Shown here piece by piece: positions 35,537 to 43,290 of a stretch of 64,000 nucleotides of DNA (position 1 is its first letter; each line of letters opens with the position of its first letter). Location of the stretch: positions 744,001 through 808,000 of the forward strand of contig NZ_LT629785.1 of assembly GCF_900105995.1 (NCBI RefSeq). Reading direction: 5' to 3'. Under the pieces are notes generated by a model, which worked only from the letters and a program-made list of their open reading frames with translations, searched no databases and was not told the DNA's origin. The position numbers and the translations under genes are program-made. The stretch is from Pseudomonas pohangensis. Lineage in GTDB: Bacteria > Pseudomonadota > Gammaproteobacteria > Pseudomonadales > Pseudomonadaceae.

Positions 35537-35562
35537 TGGCCGGTAGACAGATGTACCGGCCA
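35537..35562. terminator. Hairpin between cvfB and a convergent small gene
   Basis: TGGCCGGTA and TACCGGCCA form a perfect 9-pair stem around GACAGATG. No clear U-tract follows, but its place between two convergent genes suggests bidirectional termination. Confidence 0.5.
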
Positions 35563-35582
35563 GCTTCGCAGCGAGATATGCG

Positions 35583-35759
35583 TTACTTCTTGCCGATGGT
35601 GATCTGGCGGGAGGAGGTCCAGACCTGGCCGCTGACACCGCGGGCTATCTGCTCGATCTCGCCGCCACTCTTGAGGAAAGCGTTAACCTGATTTTCCAAT
35701 GATTCACGGGTTTCCACTGCGGCAGCGGCTTTTTTGCTGGATGATCTTCTTGCGGCCAT
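35583..35759 (-). CDS. Small basic protein, function unknown
   Basis: From the ATG at 35759 the product has 58 residues; a TTG at 35771 adds four. The N-terminus is Lys/Ala/Ser-rich (ARRSSSKKAAAAVE), followed by a helical segment (ESLENQVNAFLKSGGEIEQI) and a C-terminal WTSSRQITIGKK. GGAAGG lies upstream. It looks like a conserved gamma-proteobacterial small protein, but I cannot name the family. The charged N-terminus would suit nucleic-acid or ribosome contact. Confidence 0.65.
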   Translation of the reverse strand: MAARRSSSKKAAAAVETRESLENQVNAFLKSGGEIEQIARGVSGQVWTSSRQITIGKK

Positions 35760-35872
35760 GACTGTGCTCAACCTTCCGGGACATGTATGCGGTCGACCAT
35801 CCTACGCGATTTGGCCAGAAAAATCTCGAAAAAATAGCGGATTCAGCAGCGGATAGCGCCGGATTGGGTCTT

Positions 35873-36115
35873 TTAGCGCTTGCCCATCGAGCGTCTGGTG
35901 CCTTTCGGTGCTGCACCCGGGCGCTGGTCATGGTTGGATTTGTTGCCCTGCTGATGCCAGGGCTTGTCATTGCGCCTGGTCGGGGCAAACACCTCGGGTG
36001 AAAACGGAAAGCTGAAGGGTTTGATGGGCGTTGTTGCAACGCCGTCAGCTACCGCAACAGGCTCGCTGTGCCGGGTTTCTTCGTGCTCGCTGGATGGCTT
36101 GGTTGTGCTGTTCAT
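35873..36115 (-). CDS. Small disordered basic protein, function unknown
   Basis: The product has 80 residues with low complexity and no hydrophobic core: an acidic, Thr/Ser-rich N-terminus, a PFSFPFSPEVFAP segment, then a basic tail (NHDQRPGAAPKGTRRSMGKR). The tail is of a type I recall in small hypothetical proteins of Pseudomonas. A perfect TATAAT lies 49 bases upstream of its start (36164-36169). It is likely a real gene, function open. Confidence 0.55.
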   Translation of the reverse strand: MNSTTKPSSEHEETRHSEPVAVADGVATTPIKPFSFPFSPEVFAPTRRNDKPWHQQGNKSNHDQRPGAAPKGTRRSMGKR

Positions 36116-36140
36116 GGGTGTTTGCCAAATGTTCGAATGG

Positions 36141-36169
36141 GGCGCATGTCAAATGCGCCGCGCATTATA
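36141..36169 (-). promoter_or_regulatory. -10 element followed by a start-site palindrome
   Basis: On the minus strand TATAAT (36164-36169) is followed, over the expected transcription start, by GGCGCAT-TTGAC-ATGCGCC (36141-36159). No good -35 is seen at 16-18 bases. The palindrome could be an operator or a 5' mRNA hairpin for the 80-residue gene. Confidence 0.45.
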
Positions 36170-36210
36170 CGCATGGGCCCGATTGCCGTGCTTGCGCTCC
36201 GGCTGAATGG

Positions 36211-37950
36211 TTAACCGGCGCGCAGGAACTGGCCAAAGCCGCGGGTCTTGCCCAGATCGTCGGCAAACTGCTCATCGGCAAAAGCCACGCAGCCGTTGAT
36301 CAGCACGCAATCCACCGCAGAACCGCGATTGACCATGCGCTGCAGTCCGCCAAAGGCCTCCATCGGTGCTTCATGGTACTGGCCGAGGCTGTCGTCGAGC
36401 CGCTGTGGATCGAGTACCACCAGATCGGCGCGCTTACCCACCGCCAGCACCCCGGCATCCACACCAAACCACTGCCCCAGCTCGCCGGTCAGCCGCCACA
36501 CGGCTTTCTCGATCGGCATCACCGGCTTGCCGCTCAACCCGGCATCGCGCACCAGCTTGAGCAAGCGCAGGGCAAAATTGTAGAAAGCCATGTTGCGGAT
36601 GTGTGCGCCGGAGTCGGCAAAACCGATCAGCGTGCTTGGCTCTGCCACCAGTTTTTTCACCACTTCGGGACGATGGTTGGCCAGCACGGTGCGCCAGCGC
36701 AACTGCGGGCCATGTTCGACCAGCAGGTCCAGGAACAGGTCACCGGGGTGCTGGTTGCGCTGCCGCGCCAGTTCGCCAACGCTTTTGCCGACCACACTCT
36801 GATCCGGGCAGGCGACTATCCAGGCATCGTCAAAGTCGCGGTGCCAGACACGCGGGCCGAAGCGCTTGTCGACGTCCTCGCGGAAGCGCCGGCGATATTG
36901 CGGATCGCGAAACAGTTCGCTGCGCAGATCATGACTGACCAGATGCAGCGCTGCCTCGCCGGCGGGAAACTCCTCGAAGACCACGAATTCCATGCCGTCG
37001 GCATAGGTCTCGAACGGCACCGGCAACGTCTGCCAGCGGAAATCGGCCCGCGTCAGGCGGTTCACCCAGCGCGTCAGCGGGCCGAGCATCGGTGCCAGCC
37101 AGGGATCCGCCTTGACATCCATCAGGGTGATCAGCGTGGTTTTCAGCGGCTTGCGCAGCCACAGGCCCATGCTGTCCCAGAGGAAGGCCAGCACGTTGAG
37201 CTTGGTCACCAGGTTCGGTGCGCCCTGATGAATGCGCTGGCGGCGGCGCAGCACCTTGTTCAGCCGTGCGTATTCGCGCCAGGGGGCATAGACAGACGGC
37301 AGCGACTTGGAGCGCTCGCGGTCACCGTCCAGCTTGTCCCAGGGGTTGGTCATGCTCGACAGCCCGAGCAGGCCTTCATCAAGGGCTTCTTCGAGCAGCT
37401 GCTCCATGCGTTGCAGCTCTGCTTCGCCCGGCTTGTAGCTGGCATCCACCGAGCGCGCCAGGCCGAGCACCGCCACCCGCAGGTCGGAGTGGCCGAGGAA
37501 GGAACAGATATTCGGCCCCAGCGGGTGCTGGTCAAGAAAAGCAGCGTACTCGCGGGCGCTGCTCCAGGTCTTGCGTTCCTTGAGCAATGGCAATACATGC
37601 TCACGCGGTACCGATTCGACGCGGGTGAACAGGTCGGAGCAGTCTTCGGCGCCGGATAGCACCATGCTGATCGAGCAGCTGCCGATCATCACCGTGGTCA
37701 CGCCGTGGCGGATCGATTCCTTGAGTGCCGGGGCGGCCACCAGCTCGGCATCGTAATGGGTGTGCATGTCGACAAAGCCCGGTGTGACCCAGCGTTGGCT
37801 GGCGTCGATTACCTGCGGGCAAGCCGTTTCATCCAGCGGGGTTGAGCTGATCGCAGCGACTTTGCCGTCGCGAATGCCGATGTGGCGGATGGCGCCAGGT
37901 GCCCCGGTGCCGTCGAAGAAAAGGCCGTTCTTGATCAGTACATCGAACAT
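36211..37950 (-). CDS. D-aminoacylase/N-acyl-D-amino-acid deacylase-type amidohydrolase
   Basis: From the ATG at 37950 (MFDVLIKNGLFFDGTG) the product has 579 residues; the frame to 38025 is not needed. VTPGFVDMHTHYDAELV holds the first metal-binding HxH and a downstream aspartate, GHSDLR and FADSGAHIRNMAF are further conserved blocks, and a C-terminal KRADLVVLDP is typical of amidohydrolases. The family hydrolyses N-acyl-D-amino acids or related amides in the cytosol. The substrate cannot be assigned. It diverges from the alpha/beta hydrolase gene. Confidence 0.85.
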   Translation of the reverse strand: MFDVLIKNGLFFDGTGAPGAIRHIGIRDGKVAAISSTPLDETACPQVIDASQRWVTPGFVDMHTHYDAELVAAPALKESIRHGVTTVMIGSCSISMVLSGAEDCSDLFTRVESVPREHVLPLLKERKTWSSAREYAAFLDQHPLGPNICSFLGHSDLRVAVLGLARSVDASYKPGEAELQRMEQLLEEALDEGLLGLSSMTNPWDKLDGDRERSKSLPSVYAPWREYARLNKVLRRRQRIHQGAPNLVTKLNVLAFLWDSMGLWLRKPLKTTLITLMDVKADPWLAPMLGPLTRWVNRLTRADFRWQTLPVPFETYADGMEFVVFEEFPAGEAALHLVSHDLRSELFRDPQYRRRFREDVDKRFGPRVWHRDFDDAWIVACPDQSVVGKSVGELARQRNQHPGDLFLDLLVEHGPQLRWRTVLANHRPEVVKKLVAEPSTLIGFADSGAHIRNMAFYNFALRLLKLVRDAGLSGKPVMPIEKAVWRLTGELGQWFGVDAGVLAVGKRADLVVLDPQRLDDSLGQYHEAPMEAFGGLQRMVNRGSAVDCVLINGCVAFADEQFADDLGKTRGFGQFLRAG

Positions 37951-38140
37951 GCTGGGAACTCGCAATGGAGGCATACCCAAGCATAGGCTGCCGGCAGGCG
38001 CGCAACAGGCGACATAAGTGAACAACAGTCAGCCGATTCGGTCAGTTGCCAGGGATTCTGCGTCGGCTCCTTGAGTAATCCGTACAGCGCCCATCTACTA
38101 TGAAGATGGCCTGTATCCAACCCGCAGAAAGGAGCCTTGT

Positions 38141-38938
38141 ATGCCTGTTGCACAGATCAACCAGCAGCACATCTATTTCGAGGACAGCGGTGGTGACGGG
38201 CTGCCTCTGATTCTCGCTCACGGCTTCCTGATGGATCAGCAGATGTTTGCCCCGCAGGTGGCGGCGCTGAGTCCGGAGTTCCGCGTGATCACCTGGGATG
38301 AACGTGGTTTCGGTCAGACCGAGTGCGATGGACAGCCATTTACCTACTGGGATTCGGCGCGGGACTGCCTGGGCTTGCTTGATTATCTGGGCATAGAAAA
38401 GGCGGTGGTTGGCGGCATGTCGCAGGGCGGCTTTCTGTCCTTGCGCGTGGCCTTGCTGGCACCGCAGCGAGTGCTCGGTCTGCTACTGCTGAATACCCAG
38501 GCCGGCCCCGAAGACCCGACGCATGTGGAAGGTTACCGGCTGTTGATGCACAGCTGGGTAGAACAGGGGCTGACCGATGAACAGGCGCAGTACGTCGCCA
38601 GTATCATCCTCGCCGAGCCGCAGCAGAATGCCCACTGGATCGCCAAGTGGAAAGCGCGCACCAACCTGCAGTCGCTGATCGCTGCAACCGAGTGTCTGCT
38701 CGGGCGCGAAGACATCACCGGGCGTCTGGGCGAAATCAGTGTGCCGGCACTGGTAGTGCATGGCACGGCGGACAATGCCATCCCGGTAGCGCGGGCCGAG
38801 ACGCTCTGCGCGGGCTTGGTCAACAGTCAGCCGTTGGTATTGGTGGAGGGCGCGGCGCATGCGGCCAACCTGACCCATGCGGAGCAGGTCAATCCGCCGA
38901 TTGTGGATTTCTTGCGGCGGCTGCAGGCCGGGCGCTGA
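38141..38938 (+). CDS. Alpha/beta hydrolase
   Basis: The product has 265 residues, with AAAGGAGCC before the ATG. The nucleophile elbow is GGMSQGG (serine near 94). The oxyanion region LAHGFLMDQQMF and the C-terminal catalytic histidine in GAAHAANLTHAEQ complete the triad, with the aspartate in HGTADNAIP. It is similar to 3-oxoadipate enol-lactonase-like hydrolases; the substrate is unknown. It is divergent from the amidohydrolase. Confidence 0.88.
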   Translation: MPVAQINQQHIYFEDSGGDGLPLILAHGFLMDQQMFAPQVAALSPEFRVITWDERGFGQTECDGQPFTYWDSARDCLGLLDYLGIEKAVVGGMSQGGFLSLRVALLAPQRVLGLLLLNTQAGPEDPTHVEGYRLLMHSWVEQGLTDEQAQYVASIILAEPQQNAHWIAKWKARTNLQSLIAATECLLGREDITGRLGEISVPALVVHGTADNAIPVARAETLCAGLVNSQPLVLVEGAAHAANLTHAEQVNPPIVDFLRRLQAGR

Positions 38939-39019
38939 GGTTGGGTGGAGGATTGGCAATCCGCGGCTGATTTTTGTTATTTCATAGCCGACTGTTGAGG
39001 TCGCCTGATAGTTCGGGTT

Positions 39020-39245
39020 GCGCCCCGCCGGGCGCCTCACTTTTCTTTGCTTGTGCAAAGCAAAGTAAGCAAAAGAAACACACCCCAGCATCCGGGTCGC
39101 GCTATGCGCGACTTCCCTCACTCCGGCACCGTTTCGAGGGTCGTCTCGAAGGGCCATCCATGGCCCATCGTTCCTCATTTGGCATCCATGCCAAATGCCC
39201 CTCTGCACGGCACCTGCGTTCGGCCTCCTGATGGGGAAATGGTCG
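39020..39245 (+). repeat. Diverged repeat element, left copy
   Basis: The copy starts with GGCGCCTCACTTTTC and a hairpin CTTTGCTT/AAGCAAAG around GTGC, continues AAAAGAAACACACCCC, has GGGCCATCCATGGCCCATCG in the middle and ends near CCTCCTGATGGG. The same order of blocks is found inverted at 39300-39535. I recall similar non-coding blocks from other proteobacterial genomes but know of no described function. Confidence 0.6.
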
Positions 39246-39299
39246 CCAGCCGAGCCACCGAGACTAAAACTTAAATGCAACCTGTCTGCACGGACTAAT

Positions 39300-39535
39300 A
39301 GTCCCGTCAGGAGGGTGAGCGGAATCGGTGTGGAAGGGGTTGAGCGACAGGGATGTCGCGAGAGCTGCGATGGGCCAGGGATGGCACTTCGCAGCGTGCC
39401 CCTGGAACGCAGATGTAGCGAACGCACCCGGAACGTAGCGAAGCGCAGTGATGGCGGGTGCGTTTCTTCCTGGTTACTTCTTCTTGCCGCACAGCAAGAA
39501 GAAGTAACTCGCCGTGCAAGGCGAAACCTGGAGCC
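39300..39535 (-). repeat. Diverged repeat element, right copy (inverted)
   Basis: Read on the minus strand it has GGCGAGTTACTTCTTC, a perfect 13-pair hairpin TACTTCTTCTTGC/GCAAGAAGAAGTA, GGAAGAAACGCACCC, then GTGCCATCCCTGGCCCATCG and CCTCCTGACGGG. The order and spacing match the left copy at roughly two thirds identity in the aligned blocks by eye. A 55-base centre separates the copies. Confidence 0.6.
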
Positions 39536-39594
39536 GAGCGCCGAGGAAAGCGCTGCGATGTAACACGTAATTCTGCGCTCAGAAGAAATCCGAT

Positions 39595-39680
39595 GGCTCC
39601 CATGCTCCTGCGCGGGAGCCTGGCTTGCAGACGCTGGAGCGTCGAGGGCTGCATTCCCATGCGGGAGCGTGGGAACGATC
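39595..39680 (-). repeat. REP-like double-hairpin repeat (inverted copy)
   Basis: On the minus strand it reads GATCGTTCCCACGCTC then CGCATGGGAATGCAG (first hairpin), GACGCTCCAGCGTC (second hairpin) and a GGCTCCCGCGCAGGAGCATG tail. The first two units match the copies at 44398 and 62268. It lies 45 bases downstream of the sensor kinase stop codon. Confidence 0.7.
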
Positions 39681-39724
39681 ATGTATTAACGGATTGCCAC
39701 TTCCGCGCCAAAACGGCCTGCAGC

Positions 39725-41095
39725 TCAATCGACTGGCAGTGAAACCACTACCCGCAGTCCGGGGTGTGCATTGCTCAGCCTGAAGCTGCCCTCATGCGCC
39801 TCGGCCACCAGCCGGCAGAGATACAAACCCAGCCCTACGCCACCGCTGTTGCGGCCGCGAGCGGCGTCGGGGCGGAAGAAGGGTTGCGCCATCTGTTCCA
39901 GCTGGTCCTCAGGCACGCCGGTGCCATGGTCGCGTACCTCGATCACCAGCTGTTGATTATCCACGCGTATCTGCAATTCAACCGGCGCCTGCTTGCCGCC
40001 ATGGCGCAGGGCGTTGTCGAGCAGGTTGCGCAGCAGCAGGCGCATGCGGGTCTGGTCCAGCTGTTGGGCCGGCAGATCCCTGGCTATCTGCAGCTGCACT
40101 GTGCCGGCGTTGGCGTGCTTGGCCTGCAGCTCGCCGATCACTTCCTCTGCCAGTTGCTGCAGCTTGATCGGTTCGCGGTGCAGCGCTGCATGGCGACTGG
40201 ACAGGCGCTCGCTTTCCAGCAGATCACTGATCAGGCCGGCCATCTCCTGCAGGTCACGCAGCAGGGCGTCACGCTGCGGGGCAACCTCGGCGGTTTCCGG
40301 CAACAGCTCGGTATTCAGCCGGGCGCGGGTCAACGGGCTGCGCAGTTCGTGGCTGATTGCCAGCAGCAGCGCACGCTTGGCTTCGAGCATCTGGTGGATG
40401 TCATGGCCCATGGTGTTGATGGTATTGGCCAGCAGCCCCAGTTCATCGGGTTTGTCAGAGTGGCAGACGGGGATCTGTTCGCCAAACTGGCCATCGCCAA
40501 AGCGCCGCGCTCCGGCCTGGATATCATCCAGTGGCCGCAGCAGCCGCCGCACGTAGAGGAAGGCCAGCAAGGTCAACAGCAACAGAATGCCGAGGGTTAT
40601 GCCAAAGGCATAGGGATTGGGCTCGAAGGCCTCCTCGTCGATACCGAACACCAGGCGGTGACCATCGGCGGTTGTGCGGGTGAGCAGGCGTTGCCATTTC
40701 TCATCGCCTTTCCAGTGATGCGTGCCGTCTTCATGTTGCATCCATTCGGGCAGCTTCTGTCCGGGGTGCGACTGCCAGTTGATGGTCGGCCCGCTGATGC
40801 GCACAGTGACCGGCAGGCGAGCGGTAAAAGCCCGGGCGCGTTCGATACTTGGTGTGCCGTCGGGACTGATGTCGGCGGCTACCCGGTCGACATAGTCCGA
40901 CAGCAGCGGCCCGGCAGCGTGCCGCCAGCTGCCGGAAAAAACCCCTTGCGCGCCGCCGGTGAAGGTCGCCGTCACGGCCACGGCCAGCAGCAGGAAACCG
41001 AGCACCAGGCGCAGTTTGATCGAGTGGCCAACAGCATGCCGGGCGCGCTGATGCCAGCGCTGCCGCCGCGTGCTGGTGCAATCAGAATTGATCAT
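39725..41095 (-). CDS. Sensor histidine kinase (HAMP, HisKA, HATPase)
   Basis: The product has 456 residues with membrane helices at about 29-47 and 163-183 flanking a periplasmic sensor of about 115 residues, a HAMP linker (RRLLRPLDDIQAGARRFG), the phospho-acceptor His249 in AISHELRSPLTRAR and ATPase motifs LLRNLLDNALRHG and GGVGLGLYLC. The start overlaps the response regulator by four bases. Gene order with a Spy/CpxP-like lipoprotein resembles CpxA/RstB-type envelope sensing; the signal is unknown. Confidence 0.93.
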   Translation of the reverse strand: MINSDCTSTRRQRWHQRARHAVGHSIKLRLVLGFLLLAVAVTATFTGGAQGVFSGSWRHAAGPLLSDYVDRVAADISPDGTPSIERARAFTARLPVTVRISGPTINWQSHPGQKLPEWMQHEDGTHHWKGDEKWQRLLTRTTADGHRLVFGIDEEAFEPNPYAFGITLGILLLLTLLAFLYVRRLLRPLDDIQAGARRFGDGQFGEQIPVCHSDKPDELGLLANTINTMGHDIHQMLEAKRALLLAISHELRSPLTRARLNTELLPETAEVAPQRDALLRDLQEMAGLISDLLESERLSSRHAALHREPIKLQQLAEEVIGELQAKHANAGTVQLQIARDLPAQQLDQTRMRLLLRNLLDNALRHGGKQAPVELQIRVDNQQLVIEVRDHGTGVPEDQLEQMAQPFFRPDAARGRNSGGVGLGLYLCRLVAEAHEGSFRLSNAHPGLRVVVSLPVD

Positions 41096-41775
41096 GGCAA
41101 CCGCCGCAAAGCCAGTGAGTAACCTGCATTACGCAGGGTCTTGATGCAGTCCAGTGGTTCGAGCTTCTTGCGCAAACGGCTGACCACGATATCCACCGCG
41201 CGTGAGTAGAGGTCAGCCTCATGGCCGCGCAGGTGGTTGAGAATGTCGTCGCGGCTGAACACCCGGCCGCTGTCGCTGGCCAGCATGTGCAGTAGCTCGA
41301 ACTCGGTGCCGGTCAGCTCCACCGCCTCGCCCTGACGGGTCACGCTGCGCCGGGCCGGGTCAATGCTCAGGCCTTCGAAGCGCAGTTCGTTCTGCGTATC
41401 CTGCACCTGGCTGTTGCTGCGCCGGCGCAGCATGGACTGCAGGCGAGCGACCAGTTCACGCGGCTCGAACGGCTTGGGCAGGTAGTCGTCGGCGCCCAGT
41501 TCCAGGCCGACCACGCGGTCCATCACTTCACCACGGGCGGTGAGCATGATGATCGGGATGTCGTTGTCCTTGCGAATGCTGCGGCACAGCTCGAAGCCAT
41601 CCATCTCCGGCAGCATCACATCGAGAATCGCTGCATCGAAATGCTCTTCTCGCAACAGCGCCAAACCCGCCGAGGGTTTCACTGCCTGGGTCAGCGCCAG
41701 CTCGTAACGCTGGAAGTAACTGGCCAGCGGGCCGCCGAGTTGTTCGTCGTCGTCAATCAGCAGAATGCGCTGCAT
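41092..41775 (-). CDS. OmpR-family response regulator
   Basis: The product has 227 residues. The receiver domain has acidic residues LIDDDE, phospho-acceptor Asp52 in AAILDVMLPEMDG and a lysine in LPKPFEPREL. The winged-helix output domain follows from about 130 (ELTGTEFELLHML, SRAVDIVVSRLRKKL). GAAGG lies eight bases before the ATG. It is the partner of the overlapping sensor kinase and likely controls the two small envelope genes just upstream in the same orientation. Confidence 0.95.
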   Translation of the reverse strand: MQRILLIDDDEQLGGPLASYFQRYELALTQAVKPSAGLALLREEHFDAAILDVMLPEMDGFELCRSIRKDNDIPIIMLTARGEVMDRVVGLELGADDYLPKPFEPRELVARLQSMLRRRSNSQVQDTQNELRFEGLSIDPARRSVTRQGEAVELTGTEFELLHMLASDSGRVFSRDDILNHLRGHEADLYSRAVDIVVSRLRKKLEPLDCIKTLRNAGYSLALRRLP

Positions 41776-41880
41776 GGGATGCCTTCGCTATAAACGTGGA
41801 ACGTTAGCAGAAACAGCAGTCAGGCCGTGGCGTTGTGCGCTCCGGCCCTGCCTACCTTAACGTATCCGCCAGCGGGCTGT

Positions 41881-42327
41881 TCAATGCCCGAACCAGCTCT
41901 TGTGGCGCTCCAGCTTCTGCCTGAGTTTGCGTTGCTGATCCGGGTTCAGGCTGTCGTAGAAGTCAGCCAGCGCCGTAATTACCTGCGGTCCATCTTGCTG
42001 CAGTGCGCTGGTCTTTTCATCCAGCAGTTTCTGGGCGCCATTGCGGTCGAATGTGTCGCCAGTGATCAGTGTTGCAAAGCCGGCGCGCGGGTCATTACTG
42101 GTGCCTTTGATGTCGCTGCGCAGCACCTGCAACTGGGCGATCAGGGCGTCGAGTTTCTGCGTCTGCGCCGCATCGAGATCCATCTTGCCGGCGATCCTGT
42201 CGCGCACCTTGGCAACGTCGTCTGCACTCCAGTCCGCATGGTGGTCGCGGGAGCAACCGGCCAGCAGTCCGCTGAGCAGGCTGAAGCCGAACAGGGTGAC
42301 CAGGGTAGTTCTGAGCCAGTTTTTCAT
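41881..42327 (-). CDS. Spy/CpxP-like envelope lipoprotein
   Basis: I chose the ATG at 42327 because GGAGGTGA lies just upstream; a GTG three codons earlier is possible. The 148-residue product has a lipobox (LLAGCSRDHH). After it the chain is all-helical and charged (DDVAKVRDRIAGKMDLDAAQ, QKLDALIAQL, LNPDQQRKLRQKLERHKSWF), like the Spy/CpxP periplasmic chaperones, with the LTxxQ-type motif degenerate (LNPDQ). It may damp or inform the adjacent sensor kinase, as CpxP does for CpxA. That is inference. Confidence 0.8.
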   Translation of the reverse strand: MKNWLRTTLVTLFGFSLLSGLLAGCSRDHHADWSADDVAKVRDRIAGKMDLDAAQTQKLDALIAQLQVLRSDIKGTSNDPRAGFATLITGDTFDRNGAQKLLDEKTSALQQDGPQVITALADFYDSLNPDQQRKLRQKLERHKSWFGH

Positions 42328-42360
42328 GATCTTCACCTCCGGTGATTAGCTGCCAATCCG

Positions 42361-42570
42361 TCACATGCCAAGCAGCGAGGCAAGTACAGACACGCCATGG
42401 CTGTTGGCGGAGATCACTTCGCCCATGCGCAGGGAGCCGATGATCCAGCTGGCGGCGAACAGCGAGGCAATGAAGGCCAGCTGCAGGCGTGCCTTGCTGA
42501 CTTCGTTGTCGGCAAACAGGTCTTCGGCGATATGGGCAGCAACGGGATGGTTGTTGAGCGAGATTTTCAT
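42361..42570 (-). CDS. Small single-span membrane protein
   Basis: From the ATG at 42570 the product has 69 residues, preceded by AAAGGTGA in a leader very similar to that of the Spy-like gene. One hydrophobic helix (LQLAFIASLFAASWIIG) follows a polar N-terminus; the C-terminus ends SVLASLLGM. I do not recognise the family. It is first in the order small protein, Spy-like lipoprotein, regulator, kinase, all on the minus strand. Confidence 0.7.
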   Translation of the reverse strand: MKISLNNHPVAAHIAEDLFADNEVSKARLQLAFIASLFAASWIIGSLRMGEVISANSHGVSVLASLLGM

Positions 42571-42682
42571 GATGTTCACCTTTCTTGCGTTGTTGAAGAG
42601 GTGAGTTCATGGTGCCGGACAGGGTGGGGTGAAGCGTCTCGGCGGGGTTTCGGTTTATTGCGTTTTGTATCAGGCGGGAGGT

Positions 42683-42705
42683 TTTGTTGCAGGGTTTGCT
42701 ACAAA
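42683..42705. promoter_or_regulatory. Palindrome upstream of the two-component operon
   Basis: TTTGTTGCA-GGGTT-TGCTACAAA has 9-base inverted arms with one mismatch. It also reads as a direct repeat of GTTGC/GTTTGC at about 10-base spacing, the pattern OmpR-family regulators bind. It lies about 113 bases upstream of the small membrane protein, so autoregulation by the adjacent response regulator is a fair guess. Confidence 0.45.
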
Positions 42706-42714
42706 GCGGCTGCT

Positions 42715-42738
42715 CCGGGCCGCATTGCGCAGGCCCGG
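42715..42738 (-). terminator. Possible terminator of the parvulin gene
   Basis: CCGGGCC and GGCCCGG form a perfect 7-pair hairpin with a 10-base loop, 14 bases after the parvulin stop codon. There is no U-tract, so the call is weak. Confidence 0.35.
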
Positions 42739-42751
42739 TGCGGCATGTGGA

Positions 42752-43033
42752 TCAGTCCTGGCGGCTGGTGACTTCCAGCAGGTGATAGCCGAACTGGGTC
42801 TTCACCGGGCCTTGCACGGTATTGAGCGGGGCGCTGAATACCACGGTATCGAATTCCTTGACCATCTGGCCCGGGCCAAACGAACCGAGGTCGCCACCAC
42901 TGCGGCTGGACGGGCAGGTCGAGTTTTCCTTGGCGATATGGGCAAAATCGGCGCCGCCTTCGATGGCGGTCTTGAGTTCGTTGCACTTGGCTTCAGTGGC
43001 AACCAGGATGTGACGGGCAGTGGCGCGGGCCAT
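42752..43033 (-). CDS. ppiC: Parvulin-type peptidyl-prolyl isomerase (PpiC-like)
   Basis: From the ATG at 43033, with GGAGGAA upstream, the product has 93 residues, the size of E. coli PpiC; the frame to 43117 is not needed. It is a single parvulin domain: ARHILVATEAKCNELK, GGDLGSFGPGQMVKEFD and TQFGYHLLEV are the family blocks. It lacks a signal peptide, so it acts in the cytosol. It is divergent from the luciferase-like monooxygenase gene. Confidence 0.93.
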   Translation of the reverse strand: MARATARHILVATEAKCNELKTAIEGGADFAHIAKENSTCPSSRSGGDLGSFGPGQMVKEFDTVVFSAPLNTVQGPVKTQFGYHLLEVTSRQD

Positions 43034-43290
43034 GGGTGTTCCTCCATTGAGTGAAGGCGCAAAGCCTACCGGAATCAGGGGTTGTTTCAAGCACACAGCG
43101 ATTGGTGGCACTTGCACGGGCTCGCTGGTGTTACTTTTTCTGCCATTGTCTGGCGGCAGGCAAAGCGTCGGGCCATTGAAGTGGCTGATGTCGCTCTATC
43201 GATGAGGCAGGCTTTGCCGGTTTGTTTTACTTCTGTCGCTTGTTGCACAGTAAAGTTGCCCGATACACAGGCTCAGGTACAAGTAGAACG

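Larger units (their letters stand above)
38939..39724. other. Gene-free interval composed of repeats
   Basis: There is no credible gene in these 786 bases; short frames within it lack ribosome sites and family resemblance. From about 39010 to 39560 it consists of two diverged inverted copies of one element, and from 39595 to 39680 of a REP-like double hairpin. Both are listed separately. Confidence 0.8.

Noticed and set aside
36031..37659. Open frame of 542 codons on the plus strand
   Set aside because: It is antisense to the amidohydrolase, which has metal-site motifs and normal family length.
39195..39660. Short frames of 70-122 codons in the 39 kb gap
   Set aside because: They lie in the inverted repeat element, on both strands, with no ribosome site and Arg/Ser-rich composition. 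They are better explained as repeats than as genes.
39010..39690. CRISPR array
   Set aside because: The repeats are few, long, inverted and unequal in spacing, with no regular spacers and no cas genes in the window.
39764..41122. Open frame of 452 codons on the plus strand
   Set aside because: It is antisense to the sensor kinase. The kinase frame has HisKA and ATPase motifs and a coupled response regulator.
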